Origin: Lithospermum erythrorhizon
Taxonomy: Eukaryota > Streptophyta > Magnoliopsida > Boraginales > Boraginaceae
Assembly (NCBI GenBank): GCA_019722365.1
Contig: JADFUC010000856.1
Location: forward strand, 744,001-808,000
DNA length: 64,000 nucleotides
Direction of reading: 5' to 3'
The notes under the pieces are model-generated. The model had not been told where the DNA came from, made no database searches, and was given only the letters and a program-made list of their open reading frames with translations. Each line of letters begins with the position of its first letter. Within the stretch, counting starts at the first letter, position 1. Shown piece by piece: positions 1 through 11,576 of the stretch. Both the position numbers and the translations under genes were made by a program.

Positions 1-160
1 AAACACTATACTTAAAAATATTTAAAAATAGGAGGGGGATTTCAAGGATAAATTAGTAATTTCAATCATGAAAAACACTGTTTGGGTGTGTGTAGAACTG
101 CTCCACTTTCAACGTTAACCCACTTTGAGTTTGATCCATAAAAAAACACAGCCCACATAC

Positions 161-262
161 CAGCCAGCATATACCTTATCATGAATTATATTCTTATACC
201 TTATCAATTATCAGCCAGCATATACCTTATCATGAATTATATTCTTATACCTTCTCAATTAT
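161..262. repeat. 51-bp tandem duplication
   Basis: Two head-to-tail copies of a 51-bp unit beginning CAGCCAGCATATACC start at 161 and 212. They differ only near the right edge of the second copy. No coding potential is seen. The rest of 1-660 is AT-rich and I see no gene in it. Confidence 0.8.
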
Positions 263-659
263 CATGAAGTATAACCTTGGAGAATAGGGATAAAAAAAAC
301 TTCTTGTCTAAATTTAAAAAAATCTAGTCTTCAGATATATATTTTGAAAAAAAATAATTGATGAAATTTGTGTTCTTTAATTTTGTCTAATTATTGATAA
401 AAAAAACAGTCGAACAAAAACTATGAGAAATGAAAATTTAAATTGTTGAATGCATGATTAACACATCACATGGCAAATGTATAAGGGAGTCTTATTGCAT
501 AAATCCCCAAAAATAGTTAAGCTTTACACGATACATATATTTTCATGCAAAGATATAACATTTGGCAAATACACTTGTGAAGTATCTTGCATGGTTTATT
601 TATTAAAACCTTGTTGAGAATGGACCAAAGGTTATTGACTTAAAATATTGTTAGTATTA

Positions 660-1450
660 TTGAGATAGATTTAGTTAGAGTTGTGTATGAGCAGAGATAA
701 ATCGAGTGGCTCGCTCGGTGCTCGGTTCGAGTGAGGCGATACTCGAATCTCGGATTTATCCTAGAAGTTGGCTCGTCCAGTCATTGCCTTCACGGTTACT
801 AGTCGGCCGGCTATGTAACTTCGGTTTCTAGATTATTGTAAGGCAACTAAGGTTGAGCGTAATAATAGCAGAGGCTTTGGGTAGAAAATCAAACAAGCGA
901 CACATCGGCCAAAGCATGCGAATACAATTTCCTTAAACTAGATTTGCTCACTGCCGTGTAATGCTTGGGAACTTGAGGAAGCGAGGCGTTCCCCACAGAG
1001 GATACAATGGTTAGAACCGTATTAGAAGCGCTCTAAGCGGTGTTATTGTGAGAGAAGCGAGAATATCACCAAGAGAAGATTGTTTGTTTGTATTTGTAAA
1101 AAGCCCAAGTTGTTTCATAGCGATAATTAGGAAAGAAGTTAATTTCAACTTAAATAGAGAGTAGAAGGGGTGATGATCGGTCACTCGCTTTCTTTCAAAT
1201 AATAAATAATGCTTAACTTGATGGTTATGGTATAACGATACTTGAATGCAACTAACTCCAAAGCAGAAGAAAACCAAAGTCTCGACTTTTGGGGTGCAAA
1301 ATCATAATTATAATAGGGGTGCGTCGCCAAACTCGAGTTCGAGAAGACCTCCCAATCCCGGCTACTCCGGACTAATATTTTACATATTATATCGGCGTAG
1401 AGTTTCTTATTTATGACTTAGCGCCACATGCGCGCGTGAGCTTTAGTATT
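660..1450 (-). mobile_element. LTR-like repeat, probable solo LTR
   Basis: This is an island of higher GC in AT-rich DNA. Read on the minus strand it has the layout of a plant LTR: a CTCTATTTAAG TATA-like box near 1152-1162, followed by a pyrimidine-rich leader. No partner copy or coding domain is seen in the window, and both ends are estimates. It could equally be another kind of promoter-bearing repeat. Confidence 0.3.
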
Positions 1451-1696
1451 CGTGAGAAGACACATTCTTCATAATAAAATGACCAACTATATAAAGTGGG
1501 CCATGTTCTATCTATCTTCCAATATGGTACATTTCACTATCAAATTTTGCATTTATTTTTTCAACAATTATAAATATATATACTAATAAATGTTTTCGAA
1601 GGAAAAAAAGATATTTCAAAAATTCTTCTTATTCTAATTTATCTATTTTAATAGTATATACTGAGTAATTTATTTTTTTGATTTTTATTATCAAAT

Positions 1697-3908
1697 TTGT
1701 GTTAGACTATATGACAACCTTAGAGGGGAGGTGAATAAGGTTGAAGAGGTCGTTGACCATTTTTCGCCTTGTAAAACTTTAATACAAATTTTACCAAAAA
1801 TGATACTTTAGCAATTTGTAAAACAAATGCGGAATAGGCTAAAGTAATATTAACACCCTCTTTAAACAATGTTTGATTTGATATATGAAACACAATTACA
1901 AATGTATATCAATCAAATAACATGATTCAATCAATGCGAAAGATAAACAACTTACTTTAATTTATCAAATCAAATACACAAATAGAAACTTAGATAATCT
2001 TTACTTTATAATTAAGTATATTCAATCATAGATAATTAATATCACAATCAAGCATATAATAGAATCCTAGTAATTCTAGCATATAAATTATATAAATAAT
2101 AAAGTCGAGAGTAGGGAAAAAAAAGATGAAAACTTCGGCGCGGCGGTGTTTAACGAGCTTAGTGAACCTAGTGCTCGACCATGGCTTTTCAACCTCGGAG
2201 GTTGACCTTGTATATATATTATCCGGAGTAAACCCCTCGTGGCATACAAGCAAGCAACTCGATATACGATCTTACCAGCTAGAACTAGAAGCTACGCCTA
2301 CAAGCGACCACTTGAGAACCCCTCAAGTAACCTCAGGCTTGAGCATTCCAAGATCTACACAATCTTGAACAACTTCTAATACCCATTAGAAGCGATTATC
2401 AATCTCGCTAATCAATCCACCTGGTGAGTTCACCTCCAGTAAGAAGACACGCCTCTTTCGTGAACCTTGTGCTATTCTTTTCCACAAGAAAAGTTTTACT
2501 ATTTTACAAGATAATCCCTAAATGGATTTGATAAGAGTATTACAAATTAAACTCTATAAAAATATCTCTCAAATCAAGATGCAAAGAAGAACAAGAGAGG
2601 TGGCTTTTGCTTTGAACAATTTAGAATTTCATCTTCAATTAGGTTGCAAAAGTTGTGTTTGAAATTCTTTGGATTGGCTTTATAAAACCTGACCTTCACA
2701 GAACGTGCTTACTGCAACGGTTCAAAACGTATAACACAATCGGCCTCTGCAGGGGCCGTTAACGAGAATCGTTTACCGAAAATGTTCTCATTTCTCTTTG
2801 ACAAAATATCGGTACGTAGCAGCGGCCGTTCAAAGGCGTTGCGGGGCCGTTAAGAATAAACGAGGTTCATTTGCATTTTACTTTACTACAGATTGATCCC
2901 CCAAATTTGACAATTCAAGTCAGTACAAATGATACAAAGTCATGTTAACTTGATTTTGTAATAATTCAAATGCGGATCAATAGAGAACAAGTTTATACAA
3001 AAGATTCTTTGAGCAAATCATTTTAGCAATTTAATTAGCTTAACCATTTTGAAAATCAACTCTCTAAAAAACTAAGCAACTTGAATAAGAGAGAATTTCC
3101 TTACAAATGCCCTATAAACAAGTAAGAACACATAGAAGGTTTGGCGTTTGTGATGACTTGAATCTTGTGCCGCTTTAAGCCCGATTTGGCACGTTAATAA
3201 GCCTTGTAAAGCCCAATTAGTCGCGTAAGCGGCTGTTATCATCAAATCAAAGAGTCAAATGACCACAAGTCGGTGGTTCTTGATTTTGGCGATAACAAAA
3301 TACGTGCATGAGGGTATAAGAAATAATACTCCAAGCATATACTCCCCATGACATAAGCATCGACATGTTCATGTTTACGGAATAAAGACAAAGCGTTCAA
3401 TGCATGGGTATGAATGTGAATCATACAAATCATAAATTTAGATCAAACCTCTGTTGTCGCTTGATTACCGATGATTTTTTCTTTATAGCTTAGTTCTCTT
3501 GACACGATGTGTGGTTGACTTCTCGACATTGTCACCGCATCAATTCTTTGTTATACGATGCCATTCTTAGTCATTTTCATGGCCAGGTAAATGATCATTA
3601 ACCGTCTTGAGCGTCATTCTTTTCATTAAGCTTCTTGAGTCCTCGATGACTAGTGTATGGTTGATCACTGCAGTCATTAAGTAAGCCGCTTGATGTTTTA
3701 AGTTAGATTCGATGACAAAACGTCTTTAAAAAATTGTCGTATCTTCGTTGTCTTGTCTTGTACTTACTTGATATGACTATCGAGTTTCACATAAAGCGGC
3801 ATTAATACATGGAATGAAGCACTTGATCATGCGTGTTAGATAATAAATCGATGTTTAAAGAAATTAAATTAAATTTAAAATAAGGTCAATACGGGGAACT
3901 CCCCTTTT
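1697..3908 (-). mobile_element. SIRE/Maximus-like Ty1/copia LTR
   Basis: On the minus strand the unit begins just after a polypurine tract (AAAAAGGGGAG, about 3898-3908). It contains a GGTTTTATAAAGCC promoter box near 2673-2688. It ends with the C-rich TTATTCACCTCCCCTCTAAGG block near 1720-1740, which I recognise from memory as typical of the 3' end of SIRE-type LTRs. No primer-binding site follows at lower coordinates, so this is a 3' LTR or a solo LTR, not a 5' LTR. The short ORFs on both strands here are not genes. Confidence 0.5.
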
Positions 3909-4390
3909 TATGATAACAAAATATTGATGCCAAACATGTGTCATAAACCAAATATAACGATTAAGTACAAAGACACGGTTTGCTTGAAACTACATGTTAT
4001 ATAAGAATATCAATATGAAGAACATAAGCATGTAAATTTAAATGGTATCACATAGCATTCTCACGTTTTGTATCGAGTGCAACAAAAGGAGTGCAAGAAT
4101 AAGAACAAGTGATGTCAAAACATATGTCATCAAAGATCAAATTAAGAGCATTGACATATGATAAAATATTATTTGATTACATTTTTTAAAAGGGTTTGAA
4201 AAGCTTCGATTGAGAATAAGTAATAGGATTGTCCCTCAAACAAAGTTATCATATCAAAACGAGCAGTGTCTTCGTAATGATGAAATTAGGAATCAGTCTT
4301 TATAGTGACAAGGTCGATTTTTTTTAGGGAAAAAAACTCTAGACATGAGTATTATTCATAAGTAAATGTTGAGCTGTTATATCATACCAA
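3909..4390 (-). mobile_element. 3' internal remnant of the SIRE-like copia element
   Basis: This non-coding stretch lies immediately upstream (minus strand) of the polypurine tract. The TTTTGTTATCATAAAAAGGGG context resembles the spacer before the 3' LTR of SIRE elements. The rest of the element (gag-pol) is missing from this locus. The left limit of the remnant is uncertain. Confidence 0.4.
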
Positions 4391-4406
4391 AACAGTAAAA
4401 TGACGG

Positions 4407-4428
4407 GGGCAAATTTACCTATTTGCCC
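4407..4428. repeat. 8-bp inverted repeat GGGCAAAT/ATTTGCCC
   Basis: A perfect 8-bp stem with a 6-base loop is visible. A similar GGGCAA/TTGCCC hairpin lies at the right end of the MULE (39497-39515), so this may be an orphan transposon terminus. Confidence 0.55.
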
Positions 4429-5660
4429 TAACGACTACTGTATCCATTGAGCAGAGATGTAACGGAAAACCGAACTCAGTTCAAACAGTGCTCCATCCCT
4501 CCGCATTAAACCCCTTCCCCTCCGGCCGCCGCCTCATCCCTCATCATTTATAGCAGCTAGTGGTGGTGTATGGCAGAAACAAGCCGATCAGGGCCAGGCC
4601 CTTGCCGAAGGTTGATAGAACCTGGTTTGAGCGCAACTAGTGGACTTGAACTTATTCCGACACTGAATTTTAACACTTCATATATTAATCGTTGATCACA
4701 TTTCAGCGAAGACATGGCATTCGAGTCACTAAAAATCATGCATTAATATGAGGAGGTTATCAGAAATAATACTTTCGGATAGATTAAGTATTGCATCACA
4801 CATCGCCCAAGCGTGGCAGTAACGCGGCTTAGAGGCGCTGACGCAGATTCGGCAACAATTAATTCATCGGTATGGCCGTCATGATGTATGGCGCGATGTC
4901 GTGAGATATGCGCCGTGCGTATTCATATATTAATTTATACTTGAATATTTGATCTGTAAGTAAGTCCACAAAGGTCTATTTTGTGTTTTTTTTTTTTTAA
5001 TAATATGTCATTTAAATGAAAAATGTGTAATCAAACAAGCAAAATTTATTTCAATTGCTAATGTCAGCTCCTATATAATATCTTACTCTTACCTCAACCG
5101 AACCAGGGAAGATCATCTACTTTATTTATAGAGTCCGATTCAGATGGTTATACTGTCTATCGAGATCTATTGAGATAAATTTTTTTTTTTTTCAATTTTG
5201 ATAGACTGAGGGAACGTAACTCATCAACCACTTTGGACCTGGGGAACAAGAATATGAATCATCACAAAGCGATTAATCAGATTGATCTATAACAATGACA
5301 ATAGAATCAGGATATGAAGTCTCAAATGCAAATGCAAGTCACAAATTTGCAAGGAAGAAACCATTCAATTGATAAAACATCACAAAATAAGATTTATGGA
5401 CATGATGCAACCTCCTATCCAAAACATAAAGTTTAAACAAACTTATAATTTAATTTATACATAAGCACATAGTAGCACTCACAGATCAGTCTTTCTTCAA
5501 AAGAAAAAGCATATAACCGAAAATGAGGAAAAATAATTCCCCATGAGAAAACAAAAGAAACCAAATAAATATCGTTCAAAAGGGTGCGCAGCTCCTTTTG
5601 TATCATAAAGAAAACAAATAAACACAAGGGACACAAACTTTAATTTCAATGTACATAATG
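4429..5660. other. intergenic, no gene seen
   Basis: The stretch is mixed: a moderately GC-rich part (4480-4930) followed by AT-rich DNA. The 3' end of this interval should hold the dehydrin 3' UTR. The only reading frames are short and show no recognisable domain. Confidence 0.4.
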
Positions 5661-5663
5661 AAA

Positions 5664-6350
5664 TCAATGATCATGTCCACCCTCAACTTTCTCCTTTTCC
5701 TTTTCTTCTTCACTTTTAGGATGGTATCCTGGTAACTTCTCCTTGATCTTCTCCAAAATACCCTTCTTTTCCTTAGGGCTTTCAGGAGTGGTGGAAGCCT
5801 CCACCACGACAGGGGCGGCCGGAGGAGGGACTTCTTCAGCCTTCTTCTGGCCGCCTCCCGGGAGTTTCTCCTTGATCTTGTCTAGGAACCCTTTCTTCTC
5901 CTCTGGCTCATCAATCTTCTCAACTGGAATAGATGCATCTACATCATGCTTCTCCTCATATTTCTCTTCTACCTTTTTCTCTTCTTCCTTGTCCTCTCCT
6001 GAGATCTTCTCCTTAATCTTGTCCTTCAACTTCTTCTTCTTTTTCTTCTCTCCATTTTCTTCCACTTCCTCCTCACTTGACTGCAACATAACATAAGGAA
6101 TACTATATTAGTGACTATATAAATAAGTTGTGAAACCAAATTTTTTTATACAAGGGTGTCAAATAAATGAATACAAGGAAAATGAAAAAAAAAGAGAAGG
6201 GATTTAGGGAGAATGAACCATATGATTTTGAAAAACGAATATTAAAATCTCATTTTTTTTTATAGTGAACATTTATTTTCCGAAAAAATAAGGGTACGTC
6301 CCCGTATGGAATCAACTATACCAGATACACAATTACTAATACGAATATAG

Positions 6351-6422
<72 letters not shown>

Positions 6423-6968
6423 AATTAAAATTAAAATAGGTGATTCCTATACATAAATTGGACACTTATCAACAGTGTCGGATATTGGTATATATCCTGG
6501 TACAGAAGATCTACTCTACCTCTACGCCTCCCTTAGTTTGACCGCTCAAATAAATTATGACAACTTATAGTACGATTTAGGTGCTTAGTTCTATATTAGG
6601 TACCAATAATAGTTATGTTCTGGATCTAACTTAATATCATATGCTCGGATATAATCATGCAAAATAAACTTAAAGTTCATATGTTTGGGTATAATTATGC
6701 AAAACAAACTTACACTAGAGCTGTTGCTATCAGAACGAGTGAGCTTCTGGATCAAACTTTCATGTTTCTCCTCTTCCTTATGTTCCTCCTCAACTTTATG
6801 CTCTGGCTCAGTGACATGAACTTTGTGTTCAAATTCATGGCTAATGGTTTCCTCTTCAGGCTTCTTCTCCTCAACTTTCTTTCCCATGAAATCAAACAAT
6901 CCCCTATCCTGGGATTCAACAGGGGTAGCATACTCCTCTTGCTTGATGGTTTGATCGTGCTCTGCCAT
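5664..6968 (-). CDS. DHN: acidic FSK3-type dehydrin (COR47/ERD10-like)
   Basis: The gene has two exons: exon 1 at 6968-6714 and exon 2 at 6080-5664. The 633-bp intron uses GTAAGT and TTGCAG splice sites, and the joined protein is 223 aa. Domains in order: F-segment [11 protein letters not shown] (residues 21-31); S-segment LTRSDSN plus a seven-residue stretch of Ser (with Asn) and acidic residues (76-90); lysine-rich KKKKKK tract (97-102); three K-segments (about 98-113, 146-161 as [16 protein letters not shown], and 189-205 as [17 protein letters not shown]). The intron splits the S-segment in phase 0, the usual place for dehydrins. The start ATG at 6966-6968 follows the typical MAEHD-like N-terminus; an upstream in-frame ATG at 7019 would add 17 atypical residues. 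Dehydrins are disordered hydrophilic proteins that protect membranes and enzymes during cold, drought and salt stress, and phosphorylation of the Ser tract affects localisation and ion binding. The reading frame is intact and the family assignment is secure. Confidence 0.95.
6352..6418. repeat. (TA)n microsatellite in the dehydrin intron
   Basis: A 67-base uninterrupted TA run, about 33 repeats, lies in the middle of the dehydrin intron. Runs of this length are normally highly polymorphic. Confidence 0.95.
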
Positions 6969-7100
6969 GTCTTTTAACAAAATATAAGCAAAGGTGAATA
7001 GATTAGTGAAAATGGACAATAATTTTGGGAAATGGCTATTGGAATAGTTGTATTAGAATGCTCTGGAATGTGTTTGATGAGATTGCTGGGATAATATGGT

Positions 7101-7111
7101 GTTATTTATAG
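7101..7111 (-). promoter_or_regulatory. TATA box of the dehydrin gene
   Basis: CTATAAATAAC reads on the minus strand about 135 bp upstream of the dehydrin ATG. It would place the transcription start near 7075 and give a 5' UTR of about 100 nt. Confidence 0.7.
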
Positions 7112-7208
7112 CAAAGAGTAATGTATAATAAGATTACTCCGTATTAATTTAGTAAGTTGAGGTCATTATTGCCACTTGGTAATGGCTAGGACACGAAGGA
7201 CTATTGTA

Positions 7209-7217
7209 ACCGACGTG
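7209..7217 (+). promoter_or_regulatory. fused DRE/CRT and ABRE-core motif
   Basis: ACCGAC (DRE/CRT core, 7209-7214) overlaps ACGTG (ABRE core, 7213-7217), about 100 bp upstream of the TATA box. DRE is bound by CBF/DREB factors in cold and drought, and ABRE by bZIP factors in ABA signalling. This suits a COR47/ERD10-type gene. Function is inferred from motif and position only. Confidence 0.6.
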
Positions 7218-7325
7218 ACAAATCAGATGGGTTTCTTTAATAATTTAATTGTTATAATTATATACTATGGACTGTGGGGTGGCAAGAAAGAAATGAATAG
7301 TATTTCATAAAAGTTGGACAAATAC

Positions 7326-7331
7326 GTCGGT
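7326..7331 (-). promoter_or_regulatory. second DRE/CRT core
   Basis: ACCGAC reads on the minus strand about 115 bp further upstream than the first DRE. Two DRE cores within 120 bp of each other strengthen the case for CBF/DREB control of the dehydrin. Confidence 0.5.
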
Positions 7332-7339
7332 TCTAACTT

Positions 7340-8005
7340 CTAACACATCAAGAAAATGAAGTCTAGCAGGACAATTCTAACACGGTCCTCTTGATTTTTT
7401 GAAAATTAATTTTTTTAAAATTTACCGCATATTGAGGTTTGGCATTGCAGTACTGCCTTTAATCATGATGGTTTACCATTATGCATGTAAAGATTTGATG
7501 TATCTTAGTTTGTTAATACCATAAAGTCCGGCCTTATTAAAGTTTTCCATTTAGTCCGGCTTTCAGCCTTTCATTAACAAGATAACATTATTTCGAACAA
7601 CCACCATCAATTAATGCATCGCTAATGTAGAGTTGTATGTATTTACCTCTCTGTTTAAGCAATGACTAATGTTCTATTATTGTATTTGTATGCATATATA
7701 TGAAGTCTCGCGCCTCTCAAACTTGAGTGTGTATAATATGGAATATTAAATTTGATGAATTAGTCTTATAAGAATATCTCAATTATCTTCAATACAATTT
7801 GTCTTTACTAATCCTATTGCAAAAAAAAAAAAAATTCAAATAAAATATTACTTGTCTCATAACTACTTTAGATCAAATTCGCCTAATTATCAAAATATAA
7901 ACCAAAATTATTAAACAAGGTTTATTATTTCAAATCAAGATATAGGATTAATATAGACAACATGATACTAGTGACATCAGTTTATTTGTTTTTTGTCATT
8001 CCAGG
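7340..8005. other. intergenic, no gene seen
   Basis: AT-rich DNA between the dehydrin promoter and the Tat element. I see no gene, RNA or clear repeat. Confidence 0.5.
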
Positions 8006-8586
8006 TGATGAGTATCTTTTTCCCGATAGAGCACTCCTAGATTCTAACGTTGCGGTCTGGATCTATCTACTCTTTTCGACAAGTGATCCTGACTTATCCC
8101 GAGGCGCGGCTCTCGAATCCTTGGCCGGCCCGGCCTCCTTTCGCTGGGGCCTCGGGAGGTTCAGAAACGTCTCCCCAGGTGGTTGTCCGATCATTCCCTT
8201 GCCAGTGTCGCTTCTCCTCGTCTACTAAGTTTATTCCGTGATTTAAAACCCGGGTGGGGTCAAGCATTTCAGACCACTTAATTCTATTCGACCGCAACCC
8301 ACTCCGATGCCTAAATTATCGTGTGTTTTAAGAAATTAACGAACAAGTAGAAGCTTATTCACATGAAGATACCTCCAACTGGAGCAAGACATGTATTTAT
8401 ATTGCTAGAAAATACATAAAGTCCCTTAAGACGCGACAAATGTCATTTATCCTAAAGTTCAATTTGACCCAAATTTGACTTCTACTGTGCTCTCGTGTCT
8501 ATTGATCTTTCTTTTATAACGGGCCATTAAATTTCATTATTTTTTCTCTCTAATTAACGTCCATATCAATCGTCCTTTTAATTGCA
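8006..8586 (-). repeat. 3' LTR of the Tat element
   Basis: It aligns by eye with 18478-19028 along its length. Shared blocks include TATCCCGAGGC, CCCAGGTGG, ACCCACTCCGA, GCCTAAATTA, AACGAACAAGTAGAAG and TCTAATTAA. Identity is low, with many indels. Both edges are estimates. Confidence 0.7.
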
Positions 8587-8689
8587 ATTTCAACCGCCAT
8601 TTTTTCAAATGGTAGTGCAATTTGAAGAGTTAAAATTCTCACCAACCACTGAGCCATCTGGTGGGCTCCTGAATCCCACGAGACACGTG

Positions 8690-11220
8690 TACGATCACCA
8701 TATAAAAAGCGACGCCTCCATTTTCACTTCTTCACTTTTCTTGTTATTATCGCCTTCTTCTCAAAGCAAAAGCAAGTTCCCTTTTCTTTGCAATTTCACT
8801 TTCACAACTTCACGACTTATTCCATGGCGTGAGCACAAGTCTTCCCCGTAGCACTCCACCCCAATATCTCCAATTGTTCACGCCACTCTCGAAGAGGCGC
8901 AGCTTGGCTAGGGCTAATATTTGGGTCGGCGTGTGTTTAGTTTTAATGCCGGCACTCATTTTTCATATATCTAACTCCCTTGGTATATTATTCTAATTCG
9001 AATTTTCATCGCTCCTCGTGTAAGCTGGCATCGATCTTCACACCTCCTCGCTAACCCTCGCTTCGGTGAGCCCTACACCGATGATATCACATCTCCGAGA
9101 CCTCCGGGTTTTGAAGTTCGTCAGTCTATTTCGAGGGTCACCTTAGGCCAACCCCACCATCTCCTCCTCCTACAACTTGATGATTCTCAAGCACCTCTCG
9201 ACAAGAACCTCTACTCCCAACGAGACCTCCTCCCTCGGCACCTCGCCGGCTCCCAAGGCCTCCGCGGGTAACCTGAAGACGCCCCACTACGAAGTTTCAA
9301 GACGATTCTGCTTATTACCGACTACCAATCAACAGGCAACCGCAAGCACTATAGGTTTCCGAGGGGGCGAAGACCAGATCCCTTCGAGGGAAAACTCCAG
9401 ATGCTCCCCTGTTCTATCAACCTCCCAGCATGGTGAAATTCGAGGGTACCTCCCAATCCACATCTCGGCACACCTCTTATTTTGGGAATTTTTAACTATG
9501 GGCTCCGACTCTCTATCCCCGACTTTGTCGACGGCTATCAGCGACCTCGATCGGGCCCCGGGTCACCGATGCCATTTGCATACTCGATCCTCACCGCTCT
9601 AGAAGCGATGTACAACGTCATCCACAGCGACCCTTAGCTTATTTCAAGTGGCTTCCCCACCTATAATTTTCTTTATACCAAGAAGTCGATAAAGTTTTGG
9701 TGGTTCTACGCGTTTGCCAGGTTCTCGCCCACAAGAGTTCAACAACGAAACTGGGGCTCATTGTCGCTATCACCGCCTCCACTCTTCATGCCAAGATCTC
9801 GCCAGACTCGCCGGTGATAGCATAAAGGTAAAAGCCTCAACCTCTTCCCCTACTTGCCTGCGATGGGCATACTGGACACATATGGCTTAATCCGCGGGAG
9901 TATGCAAATTTCTCAACACCTCGCTTCTCAGAGTCATATCTCTTTGTTGGTTCTTGGTTGCCATCTTCCTCCCTATGTTTTTTCTCACTCAAGTCTTTTC
10001 TTATTTTTTAGTGGAACTCTTTAGACTCAAGACTCCTGTGGTCATGACATGCCCCACAAGGTCGCCTTTTGTGGCCGTGGACTTCTGGGAAGGACCTCTA
10101 GCTGCGTAAGCAAAGAAAGCAAGACCGCTAGCTTCAGAGTTCGAGGTTCCACCTTCGGCCCTCGCTACCAAGAAGTCTCTCGGAAGGCTTCAAGAAAGAT
10201 GGTCTCGAGGACGCCCTATTAAGTGATACCCGAGGCCTTACTCTCCCTTCGCCTTCCAACCATTCTCCCCTATCACCACTCAAGTGACATCCTCGATCAC
10301 CCCTCTCTTCACCGGATGTCACGATTCGGGGTCATCACACCTCCTCCTTCTTCTTCTCTCCTCGACGTGGAGCCGCTTAGCCTCAAGTTTCTTTCTATAC
10401 TCTTCCTTCTGTATCACTATGATCGAGAAACCATATCCAAAGTTGGTATGGCAGCCCACGGCTTCCCTCTTATTGAAGAATTGTTTGTCAAGCAGGATAC
10501 GAGGGATTACAGACACCCGACTTCTTCATCAATCCACGATGCCTTTTCTCACCTTTTTCCATTTTGCTGCATCTTTTATCCCTAATTTCTTGAATCTTTA
10601 TTATTGTTTACTTCCCTCTTGCCCGAGTCTTATTTCTTTGTCTTTTGCAGCCCTTTAGCTGTGAGCTCTTTCTAAATGGAATGAATGCGAAGAGTCCCGA
10701 AGCCGCCTTCAAGGCAGGCTTTTGGAGGCAGCTCGCCTGTCCGGCTCATCGGTAAGAGCCAAGCTCAGCCGAGGATTTCAAGGCCCAAGTTATGGATTTA
10801 AGAATAAACATGCGTATCTTCAATCTATGTGTAACGGGCTCAGAAATCCAACCGACCTCTTCCAAGTACGAGGTCAATTGCGCCTTTCAAGAGTTCTCTG
10901 GGTACGATTCGGGAGCCTCCAGCCTCAAAATGATTACCTTGGAGATCCAAGAATGGGCTCGTTGGAAGAGTTGGAAGAGGAGACCTACATCCCAAGCAAA
11001 TATAATGACTTCAAGGAGAGTTAAAACTATAAGGTCATCTTATAGATTTACACCGTCTCCATTACGAGGATTATATAGTCTCAAGATCTCCAAAGAAGCC
11101 TGACGGTGTTCGGCTCCATGTTTCCCCGAGTTCGTGGAAGAACACTTCGAAGCGAGTAATGTGATTCCTTTCCGATCCCGAGGAGAGGATCACGAGAGCG
11201 CTTACGATCCGAAATGACGA
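8690..11220 (+). pseudogene. antisense extra gene of the Tat element, plant-transposon/mobile-domain type
   Basis: The plus strand here, opposite to pol, looks like a broken gene. A TATAAAA box lies at 8700-8706, followed by a pyrimidine-rich leader. Translated pieces from about 9100 on, in shifting frames, include GLRLSIPDFVDG and PFAYSILTALEAMYNVIH, then a tryptophan/aromatic block KFWWFYAF (about 9691-9714). A likely splice acceptor (TTATTTTTTAG, about 10000-10010) is followed by VELFRLKTPVV, and a C-terminal part continues to about 11220. The GLRLP...AP.QL.P motif order is what I know from the extra antisense ORFs of plant Ty3/gypsy elements and from plant-mobile-domain-like proteins. Their role is unknown. 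Several stops and frameshifts make it non-functional as read. Both ends are uncertain, and the family match is from memory without a profile search. Confidence 0.45.
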
Positions 11221-11576
11221 TGATTTCAAATGATCGGCGAGGCGACGGTAATCGACGCTAGACTAAATTATTTTGTATTTATCAATATTTTGTACATCTC
11301 CTCTGGCATTTAATTAGCGCTGGTGCCATTACTATGTAACATGCTTTGTTTAGTAACAATTGTTACGCACTTTTCTTCTATTTTTACAATTTTTATTCTC
11401 TTAACTCGCATTCTTATTCATCACTGCTCTTTTCCTTTGTAAATACATTGTTATAACACATAACATCTTGCCCCCTACCATGGTATCATTCTTTCTTCTG
11501 AGAATGATTGTGATAGTCGCCCTTATACCTGGGTACCTCGGTTAACTGTATACCGGGTTTTCCCCTTAGACAAGTT

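Noticed and set aside
5743..6096. 117-aa Ser/Phe-rich ORF on the plus strand
   Set aside because: It is the exact antisense of dehydrin exon 2; purine-biased Lys/Glu codons leave the opposite strand open.
6591..7019. 142-aa minus-strand ORF read as one gene
   Set aside because: Only 6714-6968 is coding; the frame runs through a GTAAGT donor into the intron, and exon 2 restores the dehydrin.
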